From: Promethearchaeota archaeon
Lineage (GTDB): Archaea > Asgardarchaeota > Lokiarchaeia > Sigynarchaeales > SOKP01
Assembly: GCA_014729315.1 (NCBI GenBank)
Contig: WJKD01000085.1
Coordinates: 1-13,724 of the forward strand
DNA length: 13,724 nucleotides
Direction of reading: 5' to 3'
In this document: in pieces, positions 7,178 through 13,724 of the stretch
Position numbering within the stretch: position 1 is the first letter of the stretch
Layout: every line of letters begins with the position of its first letter
The notes under the pieces: generated by a model
The model's input: only the letters and a program-made list of their open reading frames with translations
The model's database searches: none
Told to the model about the DNA's origin: nothing
Program-made: the position numbers and the translations under genes

Positions 7178-8134
7178 TTAATGTTTTGCAAACTTTGTCT
7201 GATAAAACCTTAAACCCTGAAAGACAAGAAAATTAAAATGAGTCACATAGTTATAAGCAATTCCTTCTACCCGTTTTCCAAAATTGAAGCTATCGGGCGA
7301 TAGATCGTAGCCATACTGCATTAATTGATTCTTCAAGCTTTTGAAAGCTAGTGAAACAGTTAATTGCTTTCTCGCAGATAAATTCGTTTTCCATTGATCC
7401 AGCTTATTAGTATCAGGATTGCTGTAGTACGTTTTTTTATCATACCAAATTTGCCCGGATTTTTCTGTGATCGCTTTTTCGCCATCATGTTTTTGTTTGC
7501 CGGGGAACAGCATATTTTCATGCCACTCAATATTCAGGAAATCGCACAGCGCCTTGCTTTCGGTTTCTGGCTCCCGAACCAGTTGTTCGTAAACCACGGT
7601 GTGAATTCTGTCCGGCGCTGCTTTTGCCGCCTGTAAACCAGCCACAATGCAATTTTTCGTATGCCTGATCGCGGTCTGAATATTCGCTGTGATTCCCGGA
7701 GGCTTCATTCCTTTGGCTATCGCCCGGTTCCGCACCTGAAGCAAGGACGATACGATTGCCCTCGGATCCCGGATGATATGAATGAAATGCGCATCAGGAA
7801 ACAGATTCAGCAGCTCGGAAAACACCAGAATATTTTCAGGCGTTTTCTCAGAGATGTATTTCAAATTCTTTCGATCCGCCAACGGCAACAGCATATTTTC
7901 TACCAGTGTTCGCAGGTGTGCATCTGCCTCTTCATACGTGCAAAAAACGTCTATCCATTCTTTTTCGATTGAACCGTAAAGCTTCCTGCGTAAATCGATT
8001 ATATCTTTCAGGTGCAAAAATTCGGGACCGCCGTAAATTTCCGGGTGTGAATCCAGCATGTTGTGTAGCAGCGTCGTTCCTGATCTCGGAGCGCCGCCGA
8101 TAAAGATGAATCGATTTCCATTAATTTCAGACAT
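7178..8134 (-). CDS. PAPS-dependent sulfotransferase family protein
   Basis: This is a 318-residue sulfotransferase of the Sulfotransferase_3 type. FIFIGGAPRSGTTLLHNML (about residues 9-27) is a textbook 5'-phosphosulfate-binding loop, with Arg17, Ser18, Gly19 and Thr20. HFIHIIRDPRAIVSSLL (about 116-132) is the 3'-phosphate-binding motif, with Arg122 and Ser129/Ser130. HPEIYGGPEFLHL provides the usual region after the P-loop. It has no signal peptide, so it should act in the cytoplasm on a nucleotide-sugar, lipid-linked or small-molecule acceptor. The ATG at 8132-8134 has AGAGGA just upstream and follows the oxidoreductase stop by 12 bases, so the two are probably cotranslated. That position suggests its acceptor may be made by the preceding cassette. 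No PAPS-synthesis genes are in the window. The acceptor cannot be named. Confidence 0.9.
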   Translation of the reverse strand: MSEINGNRFIFIGGAPRSGTTLLHNMLDSHPEIYGGPEFLHLKDIIDLRRKLYGSIEKEWIDVFCTYEEADAHLRTLVENMLLPLADRKNLKYISEKTPENILVFSELLNLFPDAHFIHIIRDPRAIVSSLLQVRNRAIAKGMKPPGITANIQTAIRHTKNCIVAGLQAAKAAPDRIHTVVYEQLVREPETESKALCDFLNIEWHENMLFPGKQKHDGEKAITEKSGQIWYDKKTYYSNPDTNKLDQWKTNLSARKQLTVSLAFKSLKNQLMQYGYDLSPDSFNFGKRVEGIAYNYVTHFNFLVFQGLRFYQTKFAKH

Positions 8135-8146
8135 AATATCCTCTTT

Positions 8147-9502
8147 TTAAATCTTTGCTAATTTGCTGTTGGTAATTTTTTTTGCATTTTTTCGCTTATC
8201 TTTATGCTCCATATTGAAAAATCTATTTTGCTCACGCCATAATTTGTAGGATAGCCTTCCCTCTGGTAGTTCAACATCGTCAAAAGTCAGGACTTGATCT
8301 TTGGGTACATCCCGTATTAACCGACAATCCTGTGCTAATCCTATAGGAATTAAGTTATCATTACGGGAAACCGGGATATTTTCACAAAGACCATAAGTCA
8401 TATAACCACCCAAACCGTCAATTATCTCGCCGGCATGCAATTCTACTTTTGCAGTTGCTACGACGTCGACTTTCGGTTCGCCCGATGGAGTCAAAGTCGC
8501 ATCATTAAATAACACTGCACGTGCTATACTATTTCCAGTTTCAAAATGACAGAGGTGATAGGGGCGATAAAAGCAGTACATTGGTCCCTCTCCTAATTTA
8601 TAAAGGTTTAGATAATGTTTTTGAATCGGATGATCGTGTGTTCCAAGCAAAAAAACGCCAGGTGATGGATCGGCTCCCACAACATAATCGACAATCCCGG
8701 AGCTATTTAACAACAACTCTTGCGGAAAATAGTTTATCGTTTCCTGTATTGGTGTGCCGGATTCAACTTCCGGTCCGAACATTCCTCTGCGTCCGACTTT
8801 CATCCCTGTGGCATTTGCGACGATAGCTTGTTCAAACGAAATTTTGGTTCCATCAGCGAATGATGTTACCATTTCTGGTTTTTGTTTCCACTTCTCTGCA
8901 AAACCTCTCTGCGTTGTTGGATTGCGATAGGGATCGTGCAATCCTTTAATGTTGCCGCATAGAACCGGCTTAATACCGATTCCTTTGACAAAACGATACA
9001 AATTCATCAAAACCCCGGGTTGATCTCCGTCCGAATTCGTGATCACGACACCATTAGCGTCCGCATATGATTTAAGAATCGGACCAATTGTCCCATCAAG
9101 TTCTGCATTCATCATTATGACGTGTTTTTTATTTTGGATTGCATGAAAAACAACATTTGCACTGAATTCAACTGCGCCAGTTACTTCGATAATTGCATCA
9201 ATGTTACCAGCTTCGCATAAAATATATGGATCTTCTACGATAGAATATTGCTGATGCGATATAGCCTGTTCCAGATCAGCCACTGTTTTGGGAGCCCTTA
9301 GCTCTGAGATACCGGTTTCATTGTACGCTCTCTCAGCGGCAGAAATATGTCGATTGCTAATCACTACCAGATCGATCCCTGCTGTATATCGAATTAATTG
9401 CAATGCGATCCCCCGACCCATGAAGCCAGCACCAATCATCCCTACACGAATTGGATTACCCTTTGCTTCTCTTTCTGCTAAATATTTGTCTATTATTATC
9501 AT
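8147..9502 (-). CDS. Homoserine-dehydrogenase-like NAD(P)-dependent oxidoreductase with C-terminal SAF domain
   Basis: This 451-residue protein matches the predicted homoserine dehydrogenase group COG4091. The N-terminal Rossmann domain has RVGMIGAGFMGRG (Gly24, Gly26, Gly29, Gly31) binding NAD(P). The catalytic domain includes TNSDGDQPGVLMNLYRFVKG and NIKGLHDPYRNPTTQRGFAE. The C-terminal region from about residue 355 (AKVELHAGEIIDGLGGYMTY, then ENIPVSR and LIRDVPKDQ) is an SAF domain, as in sialic acid synthase tails. The family is usually annotated as a dehydrogenase of unsettled substrate, so a reduction or oxidation of a small sugar or sugar acid is likely but unproven. The frame is open to a GTG at 9512-9514; the ATG at 9500-9502 behind GTGGAA is preferred. 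The short gaps on both sides place it within the cassette. A true homoserine dehydrogenase role in threonine synthesis is unlikely here. Confidence 0.85.
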   Translation of the reverse strand: MIIIDKYLAEREAKGNPIRVGMIGAGFMGRGIALQLIRYTAGIDLVVISNRHISAAERAYNETGISELRAPKTVADLEQAISHQQYSIVEDPYILCEAGNIDAIIEVTGAVEFSANVVFHAIQNKKHVIMMNAELDGTIGPILKSYADANGVVITNSDGDQPGVLMNLYRFVKGIGIKPVLCGNIKGLHDPYRNPTTQRGFAEKWKQKPEMVTSFADGTKISFEQAIVANATGMKVGRRGMFGPEVESGTPIQETINYFPQELLLNSSGIVDYVVGADPSPGVFLLGTHDHPIQKHYLNLYKLGEGPMYCFYRPYHLCHFETGNSIARAVLFNDATLTPSGEPKVDVVATAKVELHAGEIIDGLGGYMTYGLCENIPVSRNDNLIPIGLAQDCRLIRDVPKDQVLTFDDVELPEGRLSYKLWREQNRFFNMEHKDKRKNAKKITNSKLAKI

Positions 9503-9517
9503 GTGAATTTCCACTTT

Positions 9518-10291
9518 TTAGAGGTTCATTTTTATCACTTCTATTAAATCTTCGGGACTTCCGATGTCGCGGTAAAAATAATTTTCAAATAAAATATGAT
9601 CGATAGCTATATTATTACTTAAGGCAAGATTGAAGACTTCACCCAGATTAAGTTCGGTCTTAAAATTATCTGAGAAATATTCTAACTTTGCAGCAACGGT
9701 TTTGTGTAAAAAATCCGTAAATCTTGGAGTCCACACAGCAGTCATCCAGCTATGTTGCAGTCGGCTTTGCCGAGGTTTGATATATATTTCCCGGACTCTA
9801 TTGTTTGAGTCAAATTCAACCAGATCCATTTTCTGCGGATTGCTTGCTTTGTAGATCCCCAACACGACATCTGAATTACTCTTTATTAATTGACTCAGTA
9901 AATCGTTAAATACCGATACCGGTTGAAGGATGATATCTGGCAGCCCAAACGCGACTATTTTATTTTTGATAAACGGATATGCCTGATCCAATGTGAATGG
10001 TACGCCAAAAGGGTGTTTCATTATTAAGTACGAAATATTAACCATATGTTCAGATCCATCACCTAAATACCGGGGGATGTCCCACTTGCCATTTCTTAGC
10101 ACTATATGGATATCTTTGATTCCGCTAAACGCAAATCGATCCAATAAATATTGAATAGCTGTTTTCGGTTGATTATTCTGGTCGAATCCTACCGGAAATA
10201 TTTCCTTGCTACAAGGAATTGGTGATAATCTTTTTGCTAAACCGGCTGCTGGTATCAATCCGATGACATTCTTATCAAATGATTTAAGCAT
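9518..10291 (-). CDS. Sugar-phosphate nucleotidyltransferase (RmlA-like, short form)
   Basis: This 257-residue protein has a GT-A-type nucleotidyltransferase fold. GLIPAAGLAKRLSPIPCSKE (residues 11-30) is the glycine-rich nucleotide-binding loop with Arg21 and Lys29. NGKWDIPRYLGDG and GVPFTLDQAYPF match the substrate-binding region. FGLPDII holds the probable metal-binding aspartate, and YFYRDIGSPEDLIEVI closes the domain. It ends without a hexapeptide acyltransferase domain. It should activate a sugar-1-phosphate (or similar phosphate) with an NTP; which nucleotide and sugar cannot be told. It lies two bases after the epimerase stop and ends 15 bases before the oxidoreductase start. A broken paralog lies at 3574-4386. 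RfbF in the same cassette is a different nucleotidyltransferase, so the cassette may make two activated compounds or join two branches. Confidence 0.87.
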   Translation of the reverse strand: MLKSFDKNVIGLIPAAGLAKRLSPIPCSKEIFPVGFDQNNQPKTAIQYLLDRFAFSGIKDIHIVLRNGKWDIPRYLGDGSEHMVNISYLIMKHPFGVPFTLDQAYPFIKNKIVAFGLPDIILQPVSVFNDLLSQLIKSNSDVVLGIYKASNPQKMDLVEFDSNNRVREIYIKPRQSRLQHSWMTAVWTPRFTDFLHKTVAAKLEYFSDNFKTELNLGEVFNLALSNNIAIDHILFENYFYRDIGSPEDLIEVIKMNL

Positions 10292-10293
10292 TT

Positions 10294-10851
10294 TTATAGA
10301 TCGGAAATTTTATCTGCATGTTTTTGATTGTAATTCTCCCAGGTGCGATCTTTCTCCGATACTACCGTTGCCCGAAGTGGCCATTTGATGTTGAAATACG
10401 GATCATTGTATCTCAACCCATTCTCGCACCTGGGAGTGTAATATTGAGTAACCTGATAGAATACGTTGGTATCGTTTTCCATGGTTTGAAAACCGTGAGC
10501 AAAGCCTTGCGGTACATACAGCATTTTGAAATTATTCTCGGTAAGTTCAAAAGCCAGCCACTGTTCAAAAGTAGGGGAATCCTGGCGAAGGTCAATAATT
10601 ACGTCGAAGATGCTTCCTTTTATGCATCGAATGAGTTTAGCTTCTTCGTAAGGCGCAACCTGATAATGCATGCCTCGGATTGTTCCCTTCAATTTATTAT
10701 GAGAAATATTTGCCTGAACCACGTTGGAACTCAATTGATTTTCATCGAACTCTTCTTTACACCATGCGCGGGCGAAGAATCCCCGTTCATCAGTCAACTT
10801 GTTTAATTCGATTACATAAGCATCTTTAAGCGCTGTTTTATGGAATATCAT
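10294..10851 (-). CDS. rfbC: dTDP-4-dehydrorhamnose 3,5-epimerase family protein (RmlC-like)
   Basis: This is a 185-residue cupin of the RmlC family, full length for the group. Residues 44-64 (VVQANISHNKLKGTIRGMHY) carry catalytic His62. EAKLIRCIKG has Lys72, and VFYQVTQYYTP has Tyr138 in the position of the catalytic tyrosine. RYNDP with Asp150 completes the site, so it looks active. It would epimerise C3 and/or C5 of a 4-keto sugar nucleotide in the cytoplasm. With RfbF upstream the substrate may be CDP-linked instead of dTDP-linked, but this is inferred. No rmlA-B-D set is present here. The frame extends to a TTG at 10861-10863; the ATG at 10849-10851 shares one base with the preceding stop (TGATG) and has GGAG upstream, so it is preferred and probably translationally coupled. 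Confidence 0.9.
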   Translation of the reverse strand: MIFHKTALKDAYVIELNKLTDERGFFARAWCKEEFDENQLSSNVVQANISHNKLKGTIRGMHYQVAPYEEAKLIRCIKGSIFDVIIDLRQDSPTFEQWLAFELTENNFKMLYVPQGFAHGFQTMENDTNVFYQVTQYYTPRCENGLRYNDPYFNIKWPLRATVVSEKDRTWENYNQKHADKISDL

Positions 10852-11870
10852 CAAAATCTCCAAAATAATTCTTCATCAATCTCTTTAACGCGAATCAAAT
10901 ACTGAATCTGTTTCAATCGTGTGTAAGGATTGAACTTAAACATTTCATCAGTCATATCAATTCTAGTAAATATGTCGTGTAATTGTTGTGCCCCCTCTCT
11001 CAGTGTGACGCTCGTCTTATATCCGATTTTATTGATTTTATCAAATCGGACCCGGTAGCTTCGATTATCACTGTCACTTTTACCAATTGATAAAGAGCAT
11101 CCCGGAAAAGTTTCGGAAACAATCTTTGCAACGTCACGCACCTGGTAATTCTCATTATTGTCGCCCACATTAAAAATTTGGTTATGAATGTTTTGTTTTG
11201 GCGCTTCCAAGACGAATTTCATAGCTCTGGCAATATCGCGAACATGAACAAGTGGACGCCAGGGCGAGCCATCGCTCGTCATGTTGATTTCTTTGATTGT
11301 CCAAGCCAAACCGGATAGATTATTCAGAACCAGATCAAATCTCATTCGCGGAGATGCACCATACGCAGTTGCATTTCTCAAGAATACCGGTGAGAAATTT
11401 TCATCTGCTAGTATCTTGAGATGCTGCTCAACCATTGCTTTGCATTCTGCATATACGGTTTGAGGATTCACCTCAGACTCTTCGGTTTTCCAATCCTCAT
11501 TTCCGGTACCATAAACGCTGCAAGATGACGAATAAACATAGCGCTGAACACCGGCTTTTTTACTTAATTCTGCAAGGTGTATGCTGCCGTCTCGATTTAT
11601 ACGATAGGTTACTTCGGGATTTAACTGTCCAATCGGATCATTCGAAAGATCTGCCAAATGAACAATTGCATCAAAGCCTTTTAAATCTTTGATTTCGATT
11701 TGTCTGGTATCTTTATTAATAATTGCAGGGAGATATCGAATGCCATTGTAAAGCCAGCCGTTTCGATAAAAGCCAGTGTCAATTCCGGTCACAGTATGAC
11801 CGCTTTCAATAAGTAGAGATGCTAATACGGTACCGATGTAGCCCTCGGCACCTGTCATAAGTACATTCAT
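10851..11870 (-). CDS. Extended-SDR NAD-dependent epimerase/dehydratase
   Basis: This is a 339-residue extended short-chain dehydrogenase/reductase acting on nucleotide sugars. MNVLMTGAEGYIG holds the TGxxGxxG NAD motif (residues 6-13). IVHLADLSNDP is the usual strand-4 segment, YSSSCSVYG supplies the active-site serine region, and YAECK gives catalytic Tyr140 and Lys144. RPLVHVRDIARAM and the NVGD segment match the substrate domain. It could be a 4,6-dehydratase, a 4-epimerase or a 4-reductase; the sequence does not match classical CDP-glucose 4,6-dehydratase, which begins differently. The frame runs back to 11975, but those 35 extra residues overlap rfbF and are basic and unstructured. The ATG at 11868-11870 has AAGGAG five bases upstream and starts right at the Rossmann fold. 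The gene begins 13 bases after rfbF and ends overlapping the epimerase. Confidence 0.9.
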   Translation of the reverse strand: MNVLMTGAEGYIGTVLASLLIESGHTVTGIDTGFYRNGWLYNGIRYLPAIINKDTRQIEIKDLKGFDAIVHLADLSNDPIGQLNPEVTYRINRDGSIHLAELSKKAGVQRYVYSSSCSVYGTGNEDWKTEESEVNPQTVYAECKAMVEQHLKILADENFSPVFLRNATAYGASPRMRFDLVLNNLSGLAWTIKEINMTSDGSPWRPLVHVRDIARAMKFVLEAPKQNIHNQIFNVGDNNENYQVRDVAKIVSETFPGCSLSIGKSDSDNRSYRVRFDKINKIGYKTSVTLREGAQQLHDIFTRIDMTDEMFKFNPYTRLKQIQYLIRVKEIDEELFWRF

Positions 11871-11875
11871 TTTTA

Positions 11876-11881
11876 CTCCTT
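11876..11881 (-). promoter_or_regulatory. Shine-Dalgarno site deciding the SDR start
   Basis: AAGGAG on the minus strand sits five bases before the ATG at 11868-11870, in the gap after the rfbF stop. It is the clearest ribosome site in the window and rules against the 105-base extension into rfbF. Confidence 0.8.
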
Positions 11882-11883
11882 CT

Positions 11884-12657
11884 TTACCATATTTTCCATG
11901 GTGCCTTCTCCGCAGTCCAGTAATCTTCGAGCACATTCTTATCGCGAAGCGTATCCATAGGATGCCAAAAACCAAAATGTCTGTAAGCTGCCAGTTTTCC
12001 CTCGTGTGATAGCTTTTCTAATGGGGTCCGTTCCCAAACTGTAGTATCGTCTTTAATATAATCTAATGCCGGCGGTTCCATTACGAAAAAACCACCGTTA
12101 ATATATGCTCCGTTATTCAAAGGTTTCTCTCTAAACTGCGGAATTTTTTGTTGCCCGTCATTTAAAGTGAATGCGCCGAATCTTCCGGGAGACTGAACAG
12201 CAGTCAAAGTAACAACAGCATTTTGTTGTTTATGAAATCGGATTGATTCTGTCACATTTACGTCACTTACACCATCACCATAAGTCATGCAAAATGTTTC
12301 ATTTTCTAGATATTGGCGAATTCGCTTCAACCGTCCTCCGGTCATCGTTTTTTCCCCTGTATCGATCAGCGATACTTTCCAGGGTTCAGCACCATTTTTG
12401 TGGTATTCCACTTGATTCTGTCTCAAATCGATATTTAAATCAGACATGTTCAGTGTGTAATTCAAAAAAAACTCTTTTATAACATATCCTTTATAACCAA
12501 GACAAATGATAAAATCATTAATTCCGTGTGTCGAATAAATTTTCATAATATGCCATAGGATCGGTTTTCCTCCAATTTCCACCATGGGTTTTGGTCGTAA
12601 CGCAGTTTCTTCTGATAGTCTTGTTCCAAAACCGCCGGCTAGTATAACAGCCTTCAT
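11884..12657 (-). CDS. rfbF: Glucose-1-phosphate cytidylyltransferase
   Basis: This 257-residue protein is the normal length for RfbF/DdhA, which makes CDP-glucose from CTP and glucose-1-phosphate. MKAVILAGGFGTRLSEETAL and RPKPMVEIGGKPILWHIM (residues 1-38) are the signature loop, with Arg13 and Lys23. YGDGVSDV has metal-binding Asp128, VQSPGRFGAF and REKPLNNGAYINGGFFV match the sugar-binding region, and GFWHPMDTLRD near the C-terminus is typical. CDP-glucose normally feeds CDP-glucose 4,6-dehydratase on the way to CDP-3,6-dideoxy or 6-deoxy sugars, but that enzyme is not seen here. The ATG at 12655-12657 follows AGGAG by six bases. It lies 23 bases after the LamG-like protein gene and leads the tightly spaced cassette. 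Confidence 0.95.
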   Translation of the reverse strand: MKAVILAGGFGTRLSEETALRPKPMVEIGGKPILWHIMKIYSTHGINDFIICLGYKGYVIKEFFLNYTLNMSDLNIDLRQNQVEYHKNGAEPWKVSLIDTGEKTMTGGRLKRIRQYLENETFCMTYGDGVSDVNVTESIRFHKQQNAVVTLTAVQSPGRFGAFTLNDGQQKIPQFREKPLNNGAYINGGFFVMEPPALDYIKDDTTVWERTPLEKLSHEGKLAAYRHFGFWHPMDTLRDKNVLEDYWTAEKAPWKIW

Positions 12658-12680
12658 GAATTTCTCCTACCTTTCATTTT

Positions 12681-13724
12681 TTATATATATTTAGTTGTTA
12701 ATTTTTTTTTGGTAATGCGAAGCTCCGAATACTTCATTATGATAAATGGAATCAATGAAAATAAAACACTCAAAATGATGTTTTGCAGTCTCATTTCATT
12801 TTCATGGATCTGACTAAAATATAACTCATACAAAAAACCTGGCATCAGGAAAATCAGATAAACATAATTTTTCTTTATTCTCATCTTCTCAATTAGTATG
12901 TATAAAATGTAACCCGCCGGTAGAAAAATTAATAAATAATACAATATCTTAACGATCCATAAATTGATGTACGCTAATGAAAATCGCTGCAGCGATAAAT
13001 CCGCCCGCGGGGTTAGTTCCACAGAATGATCGCTTTTTATTCCGTTTATGTACGCAGAAAGCACTCTGCCGTCATATGAAATCAGAATATCCTTGAATTT
13101 GGTGTTATCGAAAACATCTGGAACTCGAAGACTCGGATGAGTGCCATTCTTATCTGTCAAAATGGTGCGCAATCGAAAAACCAGCTCGCCCTGATCCTGA
13201 GCCAGTGTGAAATTGCGGCTGTGCTTATCTCCTGAAAGCGATATGATTCTCGCCGGTCCCGATTGCCTGATTTCAGAAGTCGCCAGCTTCACCTGTAAGC
13301 TAATACGCGATGTCTCTTTCAGCCGGTTTGTCAAGAACCGGGCAGGTTTTTCAGTCGAAAGCCAGTTTTTCGAATCGATGACAAGTCCACTCGGCATCAT
13401 ATTATTTTGGAAATTTCCCTGTCGGACAAATACAAAAAGGTTGTTCTTTTCATCCTGAAAAATCCGCGCCCCGGTGAAATCGTACTCCGCCAGCACTGAT
13501 CCTGAAGTCGGATTGAATCTTCCCTGATTAGTAATCTCCTTTTCATCGGCTGCACGATCATAAATTGCACAATATGAAATGATACCATGCCATGGTCTGT
13601 TCGCCGTTTGCTCGTTGCCGACCAGCAGTGGAAATGAATCATTCCAATTCATGAAGCTGGTCAATATGCCTGTCATCCAAGATAGTGTAACAACATTGAT
13701 GATCAAAACAGCAGCGGCAGTAAA
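12681..13724 (-). CDS. LamG-like domain membrane protein, probably VanZ/LamG type (C-terminal part, runs off right edge)
   Basis: The minus-strand frame is open from the right edge for 347 codons before its stop. A TTG at 13704-13706 can be taken as a start, but the six codons before it (FTAAAV) continue a hydrophobic segment, so the gene is truncated by the window edge. After this membrane segment comes FPLLVGNEQTANRPWHGIIS with AIYDRAADEKEI, a pattern typical of LamG/concanavalin-like domains. A second beta-rich stretch (about residues 120-250, including ILISYDGRVLSAYINGI) fits a LamG-like lectin fold. The last 95 residues hold about three membrane helices and a lysine-rich cytoplasmic tail. 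VanZ-family proteins fused to such domains occur in exopolysaccharide loci, and the missing N-terminus should contain further helices. A role in polysaccharide assembly or binding is inferred only from context. Confidence 0.7.
   Translation of the reverse strand, partial: FTAAAVLIINVVTLSWMTGILTSFMNWNDSFPLLVGNEQTANRPWHGIISYCAIYDRAADEKEITNQGRFNPTSGSVLAEYDFTGARIFQDEKNNLFVFVRQGNFQNNMMPSGLVIDSKNWLSTEKPARFLTNRLKETSRISLQVKLATSEIRQSGPARIISLSGDKHSRNFTLAQDQGELVFRLRTILTDKNGTHPSLRVPDVFDNTKFKDILISYDGRVLSAYINGIKSDHSVELTPRADLSLQRFSLAYINLWIVKILYYLLIFLPAGYILYILIEKMRIKKNYVYLIFLMPGFLYELYFSQIHENEMRLQNIILSVLFSLIPFIIMKYSELRITKKKLTTKYI

Noticed and set aside
10318..10806. Plus-strand 162-codon open frame
   Set aside because: It is antisense to the RmlC-like gene, which has all its catalytic motifs. 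Its product resembles no family and has no convincing ribosome site.
11871..11975. N-terminal extension of the SDR protein into rfbF
   Set aside because: The 35 extra residues are basic and low in structure, and precede the NAD motif without homology. A strong AAGGAG site sits just before the internal ATG.
1..13724. tRNA, rRNA, CRISPR arrays or transposase genes
   Set aside because: No cloverleaf-like sequence, spaced direct repeats or transposase motifs were noticed on either strand while reading the window; a dedicated scan was not possible.

Overview
The window is one arm of a bacterial surface-polysaccharide biosynthesis locus. All twelve genes, plus one decayed gene, lie on the minus strand, so transcription runs from the right edge to the left. 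Codon use is AT-rich, and most genes start behind Shine-Dalgarno sites with short gaps or one-base stop/start overlaps, as in a bacterial operon. A Wzx-type flippase, glucose-1-phosphate cytidylyltransferase and an RmlC-type epimerase suggest a Gram-negative-type O-antigen, capsule or exopolysaccharide system. The sequence alone does not place the phylum.

Right part (12681-13724): the C-terminal part of a membrane protein with a LamG-like domain. It runs off the right edge.

Central cassette (7178-12657), in transcription order: glucose-1-phosphate cytidylyltransferase (RfbF), an extended-SDR epimerase/dehydratase, an RmlC-type 3,5-epimerase, a short sugar-phosphate nucleotidyltransferase, a homoserine-dehydrogenase-like oxidoreductase with a C-terminal SAF domain, and a PAPS-type sulfotransferase. 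The genes from RfbF to the sulfotransferase sit 2-23 bases apart or overlap by one base. They look like a unit that makes one or more activated sugars or small polar substituents and then sulfates the product. The usual partner of RfbF, CDP-glucose 4,6-dehydratase, is not in the window.

Left part (1-7126): a Wzx-like flippase, a second and unrelated sulfotransferase-like protein, a heavily mutated nucleotidyltransferase pseudogene, a family 2 glycosyltransferase, a hexapeptide-repeat acyltransferase, a CapA-like metallophosphatase, and the N-terminal part of a probable sugar-transfer-associated ATP-grasp protein that runs off the left edge. The capA-like gene is much more AT-rich than the ATP-grasp gene beside it, which points to mosaic assembly.

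Together the genes suggest a decorated polysaccharide (sulfate, acyl group and possibly an amino-acid or other ATP-grasp-ligated substituent) whose repeat unit is flipped by the Wzx-like protein. No Wzy polymerase, initiating sugar-phosphate transferase or export channel is visible here. No tRNA, rRNA, CRISPR array or intact insertion sequence was seen. The most distinctive items are the decayed nucleotidyltransferase paralog at 3574-4386 and the rfbF/SDR/rmlC/nucleotidyltransferase/SAF-oxidoreductase cassette, whose sugar product cannot be named from known pathways.
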